Shown here: positions 17,945 to 26,848 of the stretch, in pieces
Layout: every line of letters begins with the position of its first letter
How positions within the stretch are numbered: the stretch's first letter is position 1
Source: Mucilaginibacter gilvus
GTDB lineage: Bacteria > Bacteroidota > Bacteroidia > Sphingobacteriales > Sphingobacteriaceae
Assembly: GCF_004054195.1 (NCBI RefSeq)
Contig: NZ_SBIW01000007.1
Coordinates: 248,001 to 312,000, forward strand
DNA length: 64,000 bases
Reading direction: 5' to 3'
Notes under the pieces: model-generated
The model's input: the letters and a program-made list of their open reading frames with translations, nothing else
The model's database searches: none
What the model was told of the DNA's origin: nothing
Position numbers and translations under genes: made by a program

Positions 17945-18110
17945 ATGCCTCTTTTAGGTCTTGTTGAGCCAAAAAGTTTACAAAATTTAACACAATTTCG
18001 CGTGTTAAATTTATAAATAATTAATAATCAATAAGATGTATTTTTACAAGGTTAACATAAAAAGCGACTTTTTACCGGTAATTTTTAAAACAAGCAGGAT
18101 AAGCTGAATG

Positions 18111-18156
18111 GTAAACATAAAGAAGCCCGGCGGTGTCAGTCGGGCTTTATGTTTAC
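18111..18156. terminator. Bidirectional terminator between chrA and dnaB
   Basis: A long two-part stem pairs 18111-18121 with 18146-18156 and 18124-18129 with 18141-18146, broken by a small bulge. Both genes point towards it, so it probably serves both. The remaining bases back to the chrA stop are AT-rich without features. Confidence 0.75.
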
Positions 18157-18190
18157 CAAGTTTCCCCTTCAGGGGGCGGAGGGGGCTCGC

Positions 18191-19750
18191 CTAAAACGGC
18201 GGCTCATCCTCCATATCATCCATACGGGATGGGCGGATGATAAAGTTGCTTTGCTTTTCAAAATCCTGTGATGGGCCCAAACCTGCAAATGCGTTACCGC
18301 CGGCAGGAGGGAAGCCATCCATATTGGTTTCCAGATCGGTAAACTTCACAAATTTACCAACGAATTTCAGCCTCACACGGCCGGTTTCACCGTTACGGTG
18401 TTTGGCTATAATAACCTCGCCTACGCCTTGTGTCGGGTTGTTATCCTCATCCACATCCAATCCATAATACTCGGGACGGTAGAGGAATAATACCATATCC
18501 GCATCCTGCTCAATAGAGCCCGATTCACGCAAATCCGACAGCATTGGCCTTTTAGAACCACCGGGGCGGCTTTCAACCGCACGGCTTAACTGCGAAAGCG
18601 CAATTACGGGTACGTTTAATTCCTTGGCTACCGTTTTTAGGGCGCGGGAGATACTACCAATTTCCTGCTCGCGGTTACCGCCACCACCTTTGCCTTCGGC
18701 CTTACCCTGCATCAATTGCAAGTAATCGATGATGATCAGTTGGATGTCGTGCTGCGATTTTAAACGGCGGCACTTAGCGCGAAACTCGAATATATTTAAT
18801 GATGGGGTATCGTCGATAATTAAAGGGGCGGCCTCTAAGCGGCCAATTTTGGAGTGGATCTGCTGCCATTCCCATTCCTCTAAAGTACCCTTACGGATCT
18901 TTTCCTGCTCAATTTCGGTTTCGCCGGATATTAAACGATTAACCAACTGAACAGACGACATCTCGAGCGAGAACACAACAACGGGTTTGTTAAAGTCTAC
19001 TGCTGCATTGCGTGCACAGGTAAGTACAAAGGCCGTTTTACCCATTGCAGGGCGGGCAGCAATGATAACCAGGTCGGATTTCTGCCAACCGGAGGTCATA
19101 CGGTCAAGGTCGGTAAAGCCGGAAGGAACTCCTGTTAAGCCGTCCTTTTTATCCTTAAGCGCCTCAATATCTTTCAGTGCTTCATGCACAAGATCATCCA
19201 TCATGCGCGAATCGCGGCGAAGGTTATTTTGTGCTATTTCGAAGAGGTTTTTTTCAGCCTTATCTAACAGGTCGAAGACGTCGCTGGTATCTTCAAAAGC
19301 AGAATTGATGATATCAGAAGAGATACGGATCAATTCGCGCTGGATATATTTTTGAATGATGATACGCGAATGGTATTCTATGTTCGCGGCAGATGCCACG
19401 CGGTTGGTAAGTTCGGTAACGTAATAGGCACCGCCAATCATTTCCAGTTCGCCTTGCTTGCGTAGCTGGGCAACCACGGTAAGGATATCTACCGGTTCTG
19501 TTTTCTCGAATAATACCGCAATGGCGTTGAATATTTTTTGATGCCTGGTTTCGTAAAAAACCTCAGGTTTTAATACATCAATAACCGAAGAAAGGGCGTC
19601 TTTCTCCAGCATCAGCGCACCAAGTACAGCTTCTTCTAAGTCGGTAGCCTGGGGCGGCAACTTGCCCGCGCCCGAGTAAGGGCTTGGATTTGTTACGCGA
19701 TTGCGGCGGTCTGAATTAATTTTATTGGTAGAATCGTTCTCGAACATCAT
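18191..19750 (-). CDS. dnaB: Replicative DNA helicase DnaB
   Basis: This protein of about 519 residues has an N-terminal DnaB domain (about 30-135), a linker, and the RecA-like C-terminal ATPase domain (about 190-455) with Walker A ARPAMGKT (232-239), IIIDYLQLM and the arginine-finger region. The C-terminus is a proline/glycine-rich tail. There is no intein. The start is taken at the first of two adjacent ATGs (19750); a TTG three codons upstream overlaps the promoter box and is unlikely. DnaB is the hexameric helicase that unwinds the replication fork. DnaA boxes lie in the gap upstream. Confidence 0.97.
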   Translation of the reverse strand: MMFENDSTNKINSDRRNRVTNPSPYSGAGKLPPQATDLEEAVLGALMLEKDALSSVIDVLKPEVFYETRHQKIFNAIAVLFEKTEPVDILTVVAQLRKQGELEMIGGAYYVTELTNRVASAANIEYHSRIIIQKYIQRELIRISSDIINSAFEDTSDVFDLLDKAEKNLFEIAQNNLRRDSRMMDDLVHEALKDIEALKDKKDGLTGVPSGFTDLDRMTSGWQKSDLVIIAARPAMGKTAFVLTCARNAAVDFNKPVVVFSLEMSSVQLVNRLISGETEIEQEKIRKGTLEEWEWQQIHSKIGRLEAAPLIIDDTPSLNIFEFRAKCRRLKSQHDIQLIIIDYLQLMQGKAEGKGGGGNREQEIGSISRALKTVAKELNVPVIALSQLSRAVESRPGGSKRPMLSDLRESGSIEQDADMVLFLYRPEYYGLDVDEDNNPTQGVGEVIIAKHRNGETGRVRLKFVGKFVKFTDLETNMDGFPPAGGNAFAGLGPSQDFEKQSNFIIRPSRMDDMEDEPPF

Positions 19751-19756
19751 AGCCCA

Positions 19757-19764
19757 CAAAAATA
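19757..19764 (-). promoter_or_regulatory. Candidate -7 box of dnaB, close to the start codon
   Basis: On the minus strand the sequence reads TATTTTTG, a full TAnnTTTG match, ending only six bases before the dnaB ATG. If used, the mRNA would have almost no leader. Confidence 0.4.
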
Positions 19765-19871
19765 TATAAATAATATCCGCAATAGCTTCCTAAATCCTCA
19801 ACATATCAATTTAAAACTTAATGAAAACGTTATCAGCGATATAAATTTAAGGCATTGTTATTAACGCCCGA

Positions 19872-19880
19872 TGTTGATAA
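19872..19880 (-). promoter_or_regulatory. Near-consensus DnaA box
   Basis: Read on the minus strand this is TTATCAACA, one base from the TTATCCACA DnaA box. It lies 48 bases from the exact box at 19928 in the dnaB-rlmB gap. Confidence 0.35.
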
Positions 19881-19927
19881 CTTGTTAGTTATTTCATAAT
19901 CAACTCATCAGTAACTAAATAGAACAA

Positions 19928-19936
19928 TGTGGATAA
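19928..19936 (-). promoter_or_regulatory. Exact consensus DnaA box upstream of dnaB
   Basis: Read on the minus strand this is TTATCCACA, the classical DnaA-binding 9-mer. It lies in the roughly 300-bp AT-rich gap between divergent dnaB and rlmB, which otherwise holds only the two promoter boxes and short AT-rich stretches. DnaA could regulate dnaB here. One exact site is not enough to call an origin. Confidence 0.45.
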
Positions 19937-20026
19937 AACCTGCCAGATGTTAAGTATCGAAAAAAGATATTTTGATATAGCAAAGTGGCACATCAGTTCA
20001 ATAACCGTTAAATCAGTTAATATAGC

Positions 20027-20034
20027 TACTTTTG
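20027..20034 (+). promoter_or_regulatory. Candidate -7 box of rlmB
   Basis: TACTTTTG followed by CA is a full TAnnTTTG match, 21 bases before the rlmB ATG, predicting a leader of about 15 bases. No clear TTTG -33 element is visible. Confidence 0.5.
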
Positions 20035-20055
20035 CACCAGACACAATAAGGAAAA

Positions 20056-20826
20056 ATGACATATAATTCTAAGCCGGTACGCGAGGGTAACCAAATGGTT
20101 TTTGGTATCCGCGCAGTTATCGAGGCCATACTTGCCGGAAAAGAAATTGAAGCTTTATACACCCAGCGCGGCCTTGGCGGCGGCTTGCTGAACGAATTGC
20201 GGGATGTGATGAACGAGTACCAGATAACCGCGCAGCAAGTGCCGGTAGAAAAGCTCAACCGCATTACCATGAAAAACCACCAGGGGGTTATAGCGTTCAT
20301 ATCGCCGATAACTTACCAAAAGGTAGAAAATATAGTACAGGATGTATTTGAAAGGGGAGAAGTGCCTTTAATTTTGGTACTGGATAGCATTACCGATGTG
20401 CGCAATATGGGCGCCATTGCCCGTACGGCGGAATGTGCGGGTGTACATGCCATTGTTATCCCGGCAAAGGGCTCGGCACAGATCAACCCTGATGCCATTA
20501 AAACATCAGCGGGTGCCCTGTATAAGATTCCCGTTTGCCGCCACGATAACTTTATGCAAACTGTGCGGTTTCTACAGGAATCGGGCTTACAACTGGTTTG
20601 CTGCACCGAAAAAACGAACGAGAACATCTATACGCCCGATTATACCGCGCCAACGGCTATCATCATGGGTTCTGAAGAAGACGGCATCCGTAACGACATC
20701 ATCCGCATATCCGACCATCTGGCCAAGATCCCAATGTTCGGCGAAATAGAATCGTTAAACGTGTCTGTATCTACCGCGGTTATTTTATACGAGGCGATAA
20801 GACAACGTGGAGGGGGTAAAGCGTAA
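20056..20826 (+). CDS. rlmB: 23S rRNA (guanosine-2'-O-)-methyltransferase RlmB-like
   Basis: This 256-residue SpoU/TrmH-family enzyme has an N-terminal SpoU substrate-binding domain (about 12-85, starting VFGIRAVIEAI) and a SPOUT methyltransferase domain (about 103-250). The knot motifs are visible: DVRNMGAIART with N117, IIMGSEEDGI, and SLNVSVSTAVILYE. E. coli RlmB methylates G2251 of 23S rRNA; TrmH-family paralogues can act on other positions, so the exact site is an inference. It is divergent from dnaB and followed by a small disrupted gene. Confidence 0.93.
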   Translation: MTYNSKPVREGNQMVFGIRAVIEAILAGKEIEALYTQRGLGGGLLNELRDVMNEYQITAQQVPVEKLNRITMKNHQGVIAFISPITYQKVENIVQDVFERGEVPLILVLDSITDVRNMGAIARTAECAGVHAIVIPAKGSAQINPDAIKTSAGALYKIPVCRHDNFMQTVRFLQESGLQLVCCTEKTNENIYTPDYTAPTAIIMGSEEDGIRNDIIRISDHLAKIPMFGEIESLNVSVSTAVILYEAIRQRGGGKA

Positions 20827-20853
20827 ACAAGCATCTCAACAGCTTATTTAGTT

Positions 20854-21107
20854 ATGATTTCAGAAGAAGAGTTAAAAGAGATAGAGCTTAGATGTAACAA
20901 GGCGCAAGATGGACCCTGGAAATCTTATATAGAAAATAGAGACCACGAAAGTGGTGGCGACTTTATCATGACAGCGAACAAAAAACCAGAGGAGAAGACA
21001 TCGAGATGTCAGGTGCCACACATGCCGATTATGATTTTATTGCAGGCGCAAAGCAGGACATCCCGCTACTGATTACCGAAATTCGTCGGCTAAAAGCTTT
21101 AATTTAA
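20854..21107 (+). pseudogene. Small gene split by a frameshift in a run of six A
   Basis: The first frame begins MISEEELKEIELRCNKAQDG and stops at 21072. After the A run at about 20979-20984, however, the -1 frame carries the sensible continuation: an acidic segment, then ADYDFIAGAKQDIPLLITE and IRRLKALI, ending at 21107. Restoring one A gives an intact protein of 84 residues with an amphipathic, charged helix at its end, a pattern seen in small phage-like or plasmid-like proteins of unknown function. The tail read in the first frame (SRCQVPHMPIM) has no such character. The gene is therefore either inactivated, mis-sequenced in a homopolymer, or read by slippage at the A run. A terminator follows. 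Confidence 0.65.
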
Positions 21108-21130
21108 ACTTTCGGAAGAGCCGTTCATAA

Positions 21131-21159
21131 AAAAGCCCGATATCATCAACCGGGCTTTT
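21131..21159 (+). terminator. Intrinsic terminator after the frameshifted gene
   Basis: AAAAGCCCG (21131-21139) pairs perfectly with CGGGCTTTT (21151-21159) around an 11-base loop. A/T flanks on both sides make it usable by the convergent mannose-1-phosphate guanylyltransferase gene too. Confidence 0.85.
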
Positions 21160-21166
21160 CTTATTC

Positions 21167-21200
21167 ATCTGCACATTTTCACATCTGAAATCTGCACATT
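21167..21200. repeat. Spaced 11-bp direct repeat (atctgcacatt)
   Basis: The word atctgcacatt occurs at 21167-21177 and 21190-21200 with related words between. It lies just outside the 3' end of the guanylyltransferase gene and belongs to the text-like intergenic repeats of this window. Confidence 0.55.
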
Positions 21201-21206
21201 CGAAGC

Positions 21207-22292
21207 CTATATATACTTTGTCCCAAATTTCCCTTTCACATCAGCAACTACTTGCTTTATGTTTTGCTCGTCTTCGCGTGGGCATATCAGCAGTGTGTTA
21301 TTAGATTCTACCACAATAAAATCATGCAAGCCTTTTAATATCACCAGCTTTTCGCCGGGTACGTTTACCATGCAATTGCTGCTGTCGTACATAATTACCT
21401 TCTCTGAGGGTATAACTGCGTTACCAACATAGTCCTTATCGGCCAATTGATAAATAGACGCCCAGGTGCCAAGATCGCTCCAGCCAAATTCAGAAGGCAA
21501 TACGTACACATTTGACGCTTTCTCCATGATGCCGTAATCTATAGAGATATTAATACAGCGCTGGTATATTTTGTGTACAAAGGTTTTCTCTTCTTCGGTA
21601 TTATAAACGGACCGCGCTTCTGCAAATATCTCGTGCATCTCGGGCAGGTAGCTGTTAAACGCACTTACTATAGCTTTTGCCGACCATACAAATATCCCGG
21701 CATTCCATAAAAAGTCTCCGCTTTGAATAAAGGTTTTAGCAATATCCACCGTAGGTTTTTCTGTAAAAGTTTTCACTTTATGAAAATCATCGTTTATCAC
21801 CTGGTCGGTGTATTGGATGTACCCATAGCCGGTATCCGGGCGGGATGGTTTAATGCCAAGGGTAACCAGGCATTGCTTTTCGGTAGCTGTTTGTAACGAT
21901 TTTTCTATTGCGGTAACAAAGGCAGCCTCATCAAGTATCAGGTGGTCAGACGGGGCAACCACAATGGCCGCATCCGGGTTAATACTTTCAATTTTAAAAC
22001 AGCCATAGGCCACGCAAGGCGCGGTATTACGCATAACAGGCTCAGTTAGTATCTGATCATCTGCCATATCCGGCAGCTGTTTTTTTACAAGCCCGGTGTA
22101 ACTTTCGTTAGTAACAACATAAATATTTTCTTTTGGGCAAACCTTCAGGAAGCGGTCGTAGGTGTTTTGGATCAATGTTTTACCGGTGCCCAGTATGTCG
22201 ATAAATTGTTTAGGATGCGATGCTCTGCTAATTGGCCAAAAACGGCTGCCAATTCCGCCTGCCATTATGATGGCATAGTAGTTTTTATTCAT
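21207..22292 (-). CDS. manC: Mannose-1-phosphate guanylyltransferase
   Basis: This 361-residue nucleotidyltransferase begins with the pyrophosphorylase signature MAGGIGSRFWPISR and PKQF. It continues with LTEPVMRNTAPCVAYG, the metal-binding APSDH and EKP, and SIDYGIMEKA, all typical of GDP-mannose pyrophosphorylases. The C-terminal part is a short left-handed helix domain; there is no fused phosphomannose isomerase. It makes GDP-mannose from GTP and mannose-1-phosphate for polysaccharide or glycan synthesis. It stands alone. The 241-bp AT-rich gap to recQ contains a 7-bp inverted repeat (22353-22359 with 22370-22376) and otherwise nothing I can support. Confidence 0.93.
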   Translation of the reverse strand: MNKNYYAIIMAGGIGSRFWPISRASHPKQFIDILGTGKTLIQNTYDRFLKVCPKENIYVVTNESYTGLVKKQLPDMADDQILTEPVMRNTAPCVAYGCFKIESINPDAAIVVAPSDHLILDEAAFVTAIEKSLQTATEKQCLVTLGIKPSRPDTGYGYIQYTDQVINDDFHKVKTFTEKPTVDIAKTFIQSGDFLWNAGIFVWSAKAIVSAFNSYLPEMHEIFAEARSVYNTEEEKTFVHKIYQRCINISIDYGIMEKASNVYVLPSEFGWSDLGTWASIYQLADKDYVGNAVIPSEKVIMYDSSNCMVNVPGEKLVILKGLHDFIVVESNNTLLICPREDEQNIKQVVADVKGKFGTKYI

Positions 22293-22533
22293 GCTTTGGT
22301 TAAAGAATTTTTATTTGGTAAACGTTGGTTAAATGTGTGCATTAATTTGTAAATTTAGTATTAAATAAAACTAAATATTACTGCACAAAAATTACCCTAT
22401 TTTAAATGCATAAATAAACAAATTGTTTTTGGAAGAATAATCATTTTTTTATAAAATTTTACATTAAACCCAGCGTTTATTTATAAATTTTTGTTATTTT
22501 GAACCATATTTTTAAAACGTATATAAGTACATA

Positions 22534-24732
22534 ATGATAGAAGCTAAAAAATCGCTTTTTGATAACCTGCAGAATTTCTTCGGGTTTGATAACTTTAAGG
22601 GGGAGCAGGAAGCGATAATTACGAACATTTTAGCAGGCAACGATACATTTGTGATAATGCCCACCGGGGGCGGAAAATCCATGTGTTATCAACTCCCTGC
22701 ATTAATGAGTGAAGGCACAGCGATTGTGATCTCTCCGCTCATCGCGCTCATGAAAAACCAGGTAGACCAGTTAAGGGCCTTCGGAGGCTCGGACAGTATA
22801 GCTCATTTTTTAAATTCCTCATTAACTAAAGCAGATATTTTAAGGGTAAAGGACGATGTTTTAAGCGGCAAAACCAAATTGCTTTACGTTGCACCCGAAT
22901 CTTTGACCAAGCAGGAGAACGTTGATTTTTTAAGATTGAACAAGGTATCGTTTGTAGCGGTTGATGAAGCCCACTGTATATCTGAGTGGGGGCACGATTT
23001 TAGGCCAGAGTATCGTAAGATACGCCAGGTGATCAGCAATATTGGTGACGATATTCCAATTATAGCGCTTACCGCTACCGCAACGCCAAAAGTACAGCAG
23101 GATATCCAAAAGAACCTGCAGATGAATAATGCTACGGTTTATAAATCGTCATTTAACAGGTCTAACCTGTTTTATGAAGTTAGGGCCAAACGTACCGCTA
23201 TAAAAGAAATTGTAAAATTTGTAAAGCAAAACCAGGGCAAATCTGGCATCATCTATTGCCTCAGCCGTAAAAAGGTGGAGGAAGTTGCAGAAGCGCTTAG
23301 CCTTAACGGTGTAAAGGCACTGCCATACCATGCTGGTTTAGACCCTAAGGTACGTGCCGATACGCAGGATAAATTCCTGATGGAGGATGTGGATGTTATT
23401 GTGGCAACCATAGCCTTCGGGATGGGTATTGATAAACCTGATGTGCGTTACGTAATACACCACGACATGCCTAAAAGCATGGAAGGATATTACCAGGAAA
23501 CTGGCCGGGCAGGCCGTGATGGCGGCGAAGGAGTTTGTGTGGCATTTTACTCGGGCAAGGATATTGATAAACTACAGAAGTTTATGAAAGACAAGCCTGT
23601 TGCCGAACGCGAAATAGGCACACAGATATTAAAAGAAGTTATTGATTACGCCGAATCTTCCGTGTGCCGCCGTAAGCAATTATTGCATTACTTTGGCGAG
23701 AATTTTAACGAAGCCGGTTGTAACTGCATGTGCGATAACTGCAGCGCGCCAAAAACTCATTTTGATGGCGAGGCACAATTGCATAAAGCATTAAGCCTCA
23801 TCAAGCTTATCGGCGAAAAATTCGACGATTGCCACATCATCAATATTTTAATGGGCAAGGATGATGCACAGGTTAAAAACTATGAACACGATAAACTAAC
23901 AGATTATTTTGGCACCGGCATAGATGATGGCGAAGTTCTCTGGAACTCGCTGATGCGCCAGGCGTTGTTGAATAACTTCCTGTCTAAAGATATTGACCAA
24001 TATGGTCTACTGCATTTAACAAAATCGGGTAACGCCTTTATTGATAATCCATACAGCATTCGTTTCATTCTGAACAGGGAAATGGGCCCTACCGATGAGG
24101 ATGAGGCAGAAGATGGCCCTAAACAGGGTGGTGGCGCTTTGGATGCCGAGTTACTACAAATGCTTAAGGACCTGCGTAAAAAACTGGCCAAGCAAAAAGG
24201 ATTACCTCCGTTTGTTATCTTCCAGGATCCATCCTTAGAGGAAATGTGTACACATTACCCGGTTAACGCCGAGGAGTTGAAGCAAATATCGGGTGTGGGA
24301 GCGGGCAAAGCGCTGAAATTTGGCAAGCCGTTTACCGATCTGATCCAAAAATATGTGGATGATAACGATATCGACCGCCCGGTTGATATGGTGATAAAAA
24401 GTGCGGCTAATAAATCGGCGCTTAAAGTATTTATCATTCAAAATATCGACCGCCATTTAAACTTAGATGATATAGCGGCTTCTAAAGGGCTTACCTACGA
24501 GGAGATCTTGAAGGAGGTGGAAACTATAGTAAACTCTGGCACCAAACTGAATCTGAACTATTACATAGACGAGGTAATTGATGAGGATAAACAGGAAGAA
24601 GTGTATGATTACTTTAAAACCGCCGAAATTGATTCTATTGACGATGCCCTGATAGACCTTGGCCCGGATGATTACACCCGCGAGGAACTGCAGTTAATGC
24701 GCATCAAGTTCATGTCGGAAGTGGGGAATTAA
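22534..24732 (+). CDS. recQ: ATP-dependent DNA helicase RecQ
   Basis: This 732-residue protein has superfamily 2 motifs: Walker A PTGGGKS (43-49), DEAH box (144-147) and motif VI QETGRAGRDG. A RecQ zinc-binding site follows, with the first cysteine at 378 and three more in CNCMCDNC. An RQC winged-helix domain (about 405-510) and an HRDC domain (about 545-620) precede a C-terminal helix-turn-helix region found in many Bacteroidota RecQ proteins. It unwinds DNA 3'-5' in recombination and fork repair. An acidic linker (DEDEAEDG) separates RQC and HRDC. It is monocistronic, with a terminator downstream. Confidence 0.96.
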   Translation: MIEAKKSLFDNLQNFFGFDNFKGEQEAIITNILAGNDTFVIMPTGGGKSMCYQLPALMSEGTAIVISPLIALMKNQVDQLRAFGGSDSIAHFLNSSLTKADILRVKDDVLSGKTKLLYVAPESLTKQENVDFLRLNKVSFVAVDEAHCISEWGHDFRPEYRKIRQVISNIGDDIPIIALTATATPKVQQDIQKNLQMNNATVYKSSFNRSNLFYEVRAKRTAIKEIVKFVKQNQGKSGIIYCLSRKKVEEVAEALSLNGVKALPYHAGLDPKVRADTQDKFLMEDVDVIVATIAFGMGIDKPDVRYVIHHDMPKSMEGYYQETGRAGRDGGEGVCVAFYSGKDIDKLQKFMKDKPVAEREIGTQILKEVIDYAESSVCRRKQLLHYFGENFNEAGCNCMCDNCSAPKTHFDGEAQLHKALSLIKLIGEKFDDCHIINILMGKDDAQVKNYEHDKLTDYFGTGIDDGEVLWNSLMRQALLNNFLSKDIDQYGLLHLTKSGNAFIDNPYSIRFILNREMGPTDEDEAEDGPKQGGGALDAELLQMLKDLRKKLAKQKGLPPFVIFQDPSLEEMCTHYPVNAEELKQISGVGAGKALKFGKPFTDLIQKYVDDNDIDRPVDMVIKSAANKSALKVFIIQNIDRHLNLDDIAASKGLTYEEILKEVETIVNSGTKLNLNYYIDEVIDEDKQEEVYDYFKTAEIDSIDDALIDLGPDDYTREELQLMRIKFMSEVGN

Positions 24733-24735
24733 TTT

Positions 24736-24845
24736 AAGTTAAAAGTATAAAGTTAAAAGTCCAAAGTAGGAGCTTTCGATAGCTTCGACTTTGGACTTTT
24801 TATGTTTGCATATTCAGGTGGGAGCGGGGAACTCAAGTTAAAAGT
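24736..24845. repeat. Three copies of an aagttaaaagt intergenic word
   Basis: The 11-base word aagttaaaagt occurs at 24736-24746, 24750-24760 and 24835-24845, with degenerate complementary versions near 24870-24905. The second copy is built into a terminator stem. The gap otherwise carries no gene. Confidence 0.6.
24755..24800. terminator. Terminator after recQ
   Basis: A perfect 13-bp stem (24755-24767 with 24788-24800) encloses a 20-base loop that can itself fold (agct and tcgat words). T and A runs flank it, so it can serve recQ and the convergent OmpA-family gene. Confidence 0.8.
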
Positions 24846-24903
24846 AGAAGGCCCCCAAGAGTAGTTTTTATAAACTTTAACGTTATACTTTTCACTTTCA
24901 ACT

Positions 24904-26808
24904 CTATTTAGCTATTATCTTAAACTCAGTCCTTCGGTTTTTTGCCCGGTTGTCATCAGAAGTATTTGGGGCAATAGGCTCTGTTTTGCCGTAGCCTTTG
25001 TAAACCATGCGGGCCGGATTAATATTGCTGGAGGAAAGATAGGTATATACCGATTTTGCCCTGTTTTCGGATAATAGTTGGTTAGCCTGGTCGTTACCAA
25101 TATCATCTGTATAGCCCGATATTTCGATCCGCACGGTTGGGTTCAACGTTAAAAACTCAATCAATTTCTGCAGTTCTGCCTTCGATTCACTTTTGATATC
25201 GAATTTATTGGTATCAAAAAATATATTCTTCAAAATAACTTTTCCACCAACTTCGATAGGAGAAAGCAGCACCGATATATTGTAAGCAATTTTTGGAGTA
25301 TGGCCAATAAGGGAGAAATTGTCCGAATAAAAAAGATACCCCTGTCGCGAGATATTCAACCCGTAATTTTTGCCGGTTGCCAGTGTAGCTAAAAACTCGC
25401 CAAGGTCTTCACTGCTGTAATCCTGGTACACCGGCATGTTTTTCTCCAGGTCTATGATCTCTATAATAGCTTCTAAGGGCTCCTTCGTTTTAATGTCTTT
25501 AATATCCCCCTTTACATAAGTTACAATGTTGGGGCGCAGGTTTAACGGAAGCTCAAAGGTGTAAATATCATAACCACCAAAGCCTTTTAAATTATCTGAC
25601 GCAAAGAAAGCATACGCACCATTAGCCGTAAGTGTAAGCCCGTTCTCATCGCCGCTGGAGTTAATTGGCGAACCGAGGTTAACCGGTCTTTGCCATTTGC
25701 CGTCTTTTGCCAGGCGGCTTATAAACAAATCTTTATTACCCATGCCCGGCCAGCCATTGCTGCAAAAGTAAAAGGTGCTATCGTCCGGGTGGATAAATGG
25801 TGATTGCTCGTCGTAAATGGTATTAATATTGGGGCCCATATTTACCGGGTCACCCCAGCCTTTATCCGTAAGGGTAGATTTCCATATATCATAGCCACCG
25901 TAGCCGCCCTTCCGGTTACTTACAAAGTAAATAGTACGCCCATCGGCACTTATAGACGGCTGCGCTTCCCAACCCGGTGTATTCAGCGGCGAACTCAGGC
26001 TAAAGGGTTTGCCCCAGTCTTCACCTTTTTTCTGAGCAATGTAAATATCGCAGCGCCCCTGGCCATCGGGCCTGTTACAGCCTGTAAAAAACAGGTATTT
26101 ACCATCTTGCGATATAGATTGCGCGCCTTCATTAAAAGTAGGCGTATTGATAGCATCACTCAGGTATACCGATTTTTTCCATTTACCGGCCAGCTTATCA
26201 CTTTTATAAAAATCTTCATTGTTATTTATCTTACGAGTGAATATCAAAGTAGATTCGTCTGCTGTGGCTACGGGCAAATATTCATCAAATTGAGTGTTGA
26301 TCTCCGGCCCCATGTTAATAGGGATAAAGGGTACAGGATGCTGTAGGGCTTCTATACTAAAATCACAATCGCGCAGCAACTTGCGAGCAAAGGCTTCATT
26401 TGGGGCTGTGAGATTTGGGTACGTAATATACTTTTCTAAATGCTGCTTGGCAGGGATATATTGCCCGTCGGTTATTTCGGCTTCGCCAACTCTTAAATAA
26501 ATAGCCCGGTTGTGTTCGGGCTCCAGGGCTATCACCTTTAGGTAGTGTTCTATAGCGGCCTTATTTTGCCGTCTTAACCTCAGTACATCTGCCAGTAAGG
26601 CGTGGGCTTCAACAAACTTACTGTCATCGCTTATCGCTTTTTCCAGTTGCGCTATAGCATCTTCATACAAATGCTCGTCGATACTTTCGCCGGCAAGTAC
26701 ATAATTTTTAATAGCACTTTTATCCGTAGTGGAATATCGACTTTGCTGGCCAAATACACCTACAGGTAAAAACAATAAAACTAAAACAGCAAGGTAAATA
26801 ATGCGCAT
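24904..26808 (-). CDS. OmpA-family protein with TPR and PD40 repeats (PorE-like)
   Basis: This 634-residue secreted protein has a signal peptide (about 1-20, ending VFGQ; no lipobox cysteine), TPR repeats (about 30-150) and PD40/WD40-like propeller blades (about 160-430, with DGRTIYFVSNRKGGYGGYD and related copies). A carboxypeptidase-regulatory-like domain (about 435-515) and a C-terminal OmpA peptidoglycan-binding domain (about 520-634, with NRAKNRRTEF) follow. This order matches the architecture described for PorE of the type IX secretion system, but that protein is a lipoprotein and Bacteroidota encode several such proteins, so the link is tentative. It should tie the outer membrane to peptidoglycan. 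Confidence 0.85.
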   Translation of the reverse strand: MRIIYLAVLVLLFLPVGVFGQQSRYSTTDKSAIKNYVLAGESIDEHLYEDAIAQLEKAISDDSKFVEAHALLADVLRLRRQNKAAIEHYLKVIALEPEHNRAIYLRVGEAEITDGQYIPAKQHLEKYITYPNLTAPNEAFARKLLRDCDFSIEALQHPVPFIPINMGPEINTQFDEYLPVATADESTLIFTRKINNNEDFYKSDKLAGKWKKSVYLSDAINTPTFNEGAQSISQDGKYLFFTGCNRPDGQGRCDIYIAQKKGEDWGKPFSLSSPLNTPGWEAQPSISADGRTIYFVSNRKGGYGGYDIWKSTLTDKGWGDPVNMGPNINTIYDEQSPFIHPDDSTFYFCSNGWPGMGNKDLFISRLAKDGKWQRPVNLGSPINSSGDENGLTLTANGAYAFFASDNLKGFGGYDIYTFELPLNLRPNIVTYVKGDIKDIKTKEPLEAIIEIIDLEKNMPVYQDYSSEDLGEFLATLATGKNYGLNISRQGYLFYSDNFSLIGHTPKIAYNISVLLSPIEVGGKVILKNIFFDTNKFDIKSESKAELQKLIEFLTLNPTVRIEISGYTDDIGNDQANQLLSENRAKSVYTYLSSSNINPARMVYKGYGKTEPIAPNTSDDNRAKNRRTEFKIIAK

Positions 26809-26848
26809 CGGCGTACTGATACGTTAATCAATATGCTAAGTTACACAT

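Noticed and set aside
19860-19940. Chromosome origin at the DnaA boxes
   Set aside because: Only one exact and one near-exact box, no box cluster, and dnaA is not in the window; regulation of dnaB is a more modest reading.
20979-20985. Programmed -1 frameshift of dnaX type at the A run
   Set aside because: The codon phase is AAA AAA CCA rather than the canonical A AAA AAN, and no downstream stem is evident, so a deletion or sequencing error is the simpler reading; slippage is kept only as an alternative.
25804-26346. 180-codon open frame on the plus strand inside the PorE-like gene
   Set aside because: It runs antisense to a well-supported multi-domain gene and shows no signal peptide, family motif or gene-like spacing.
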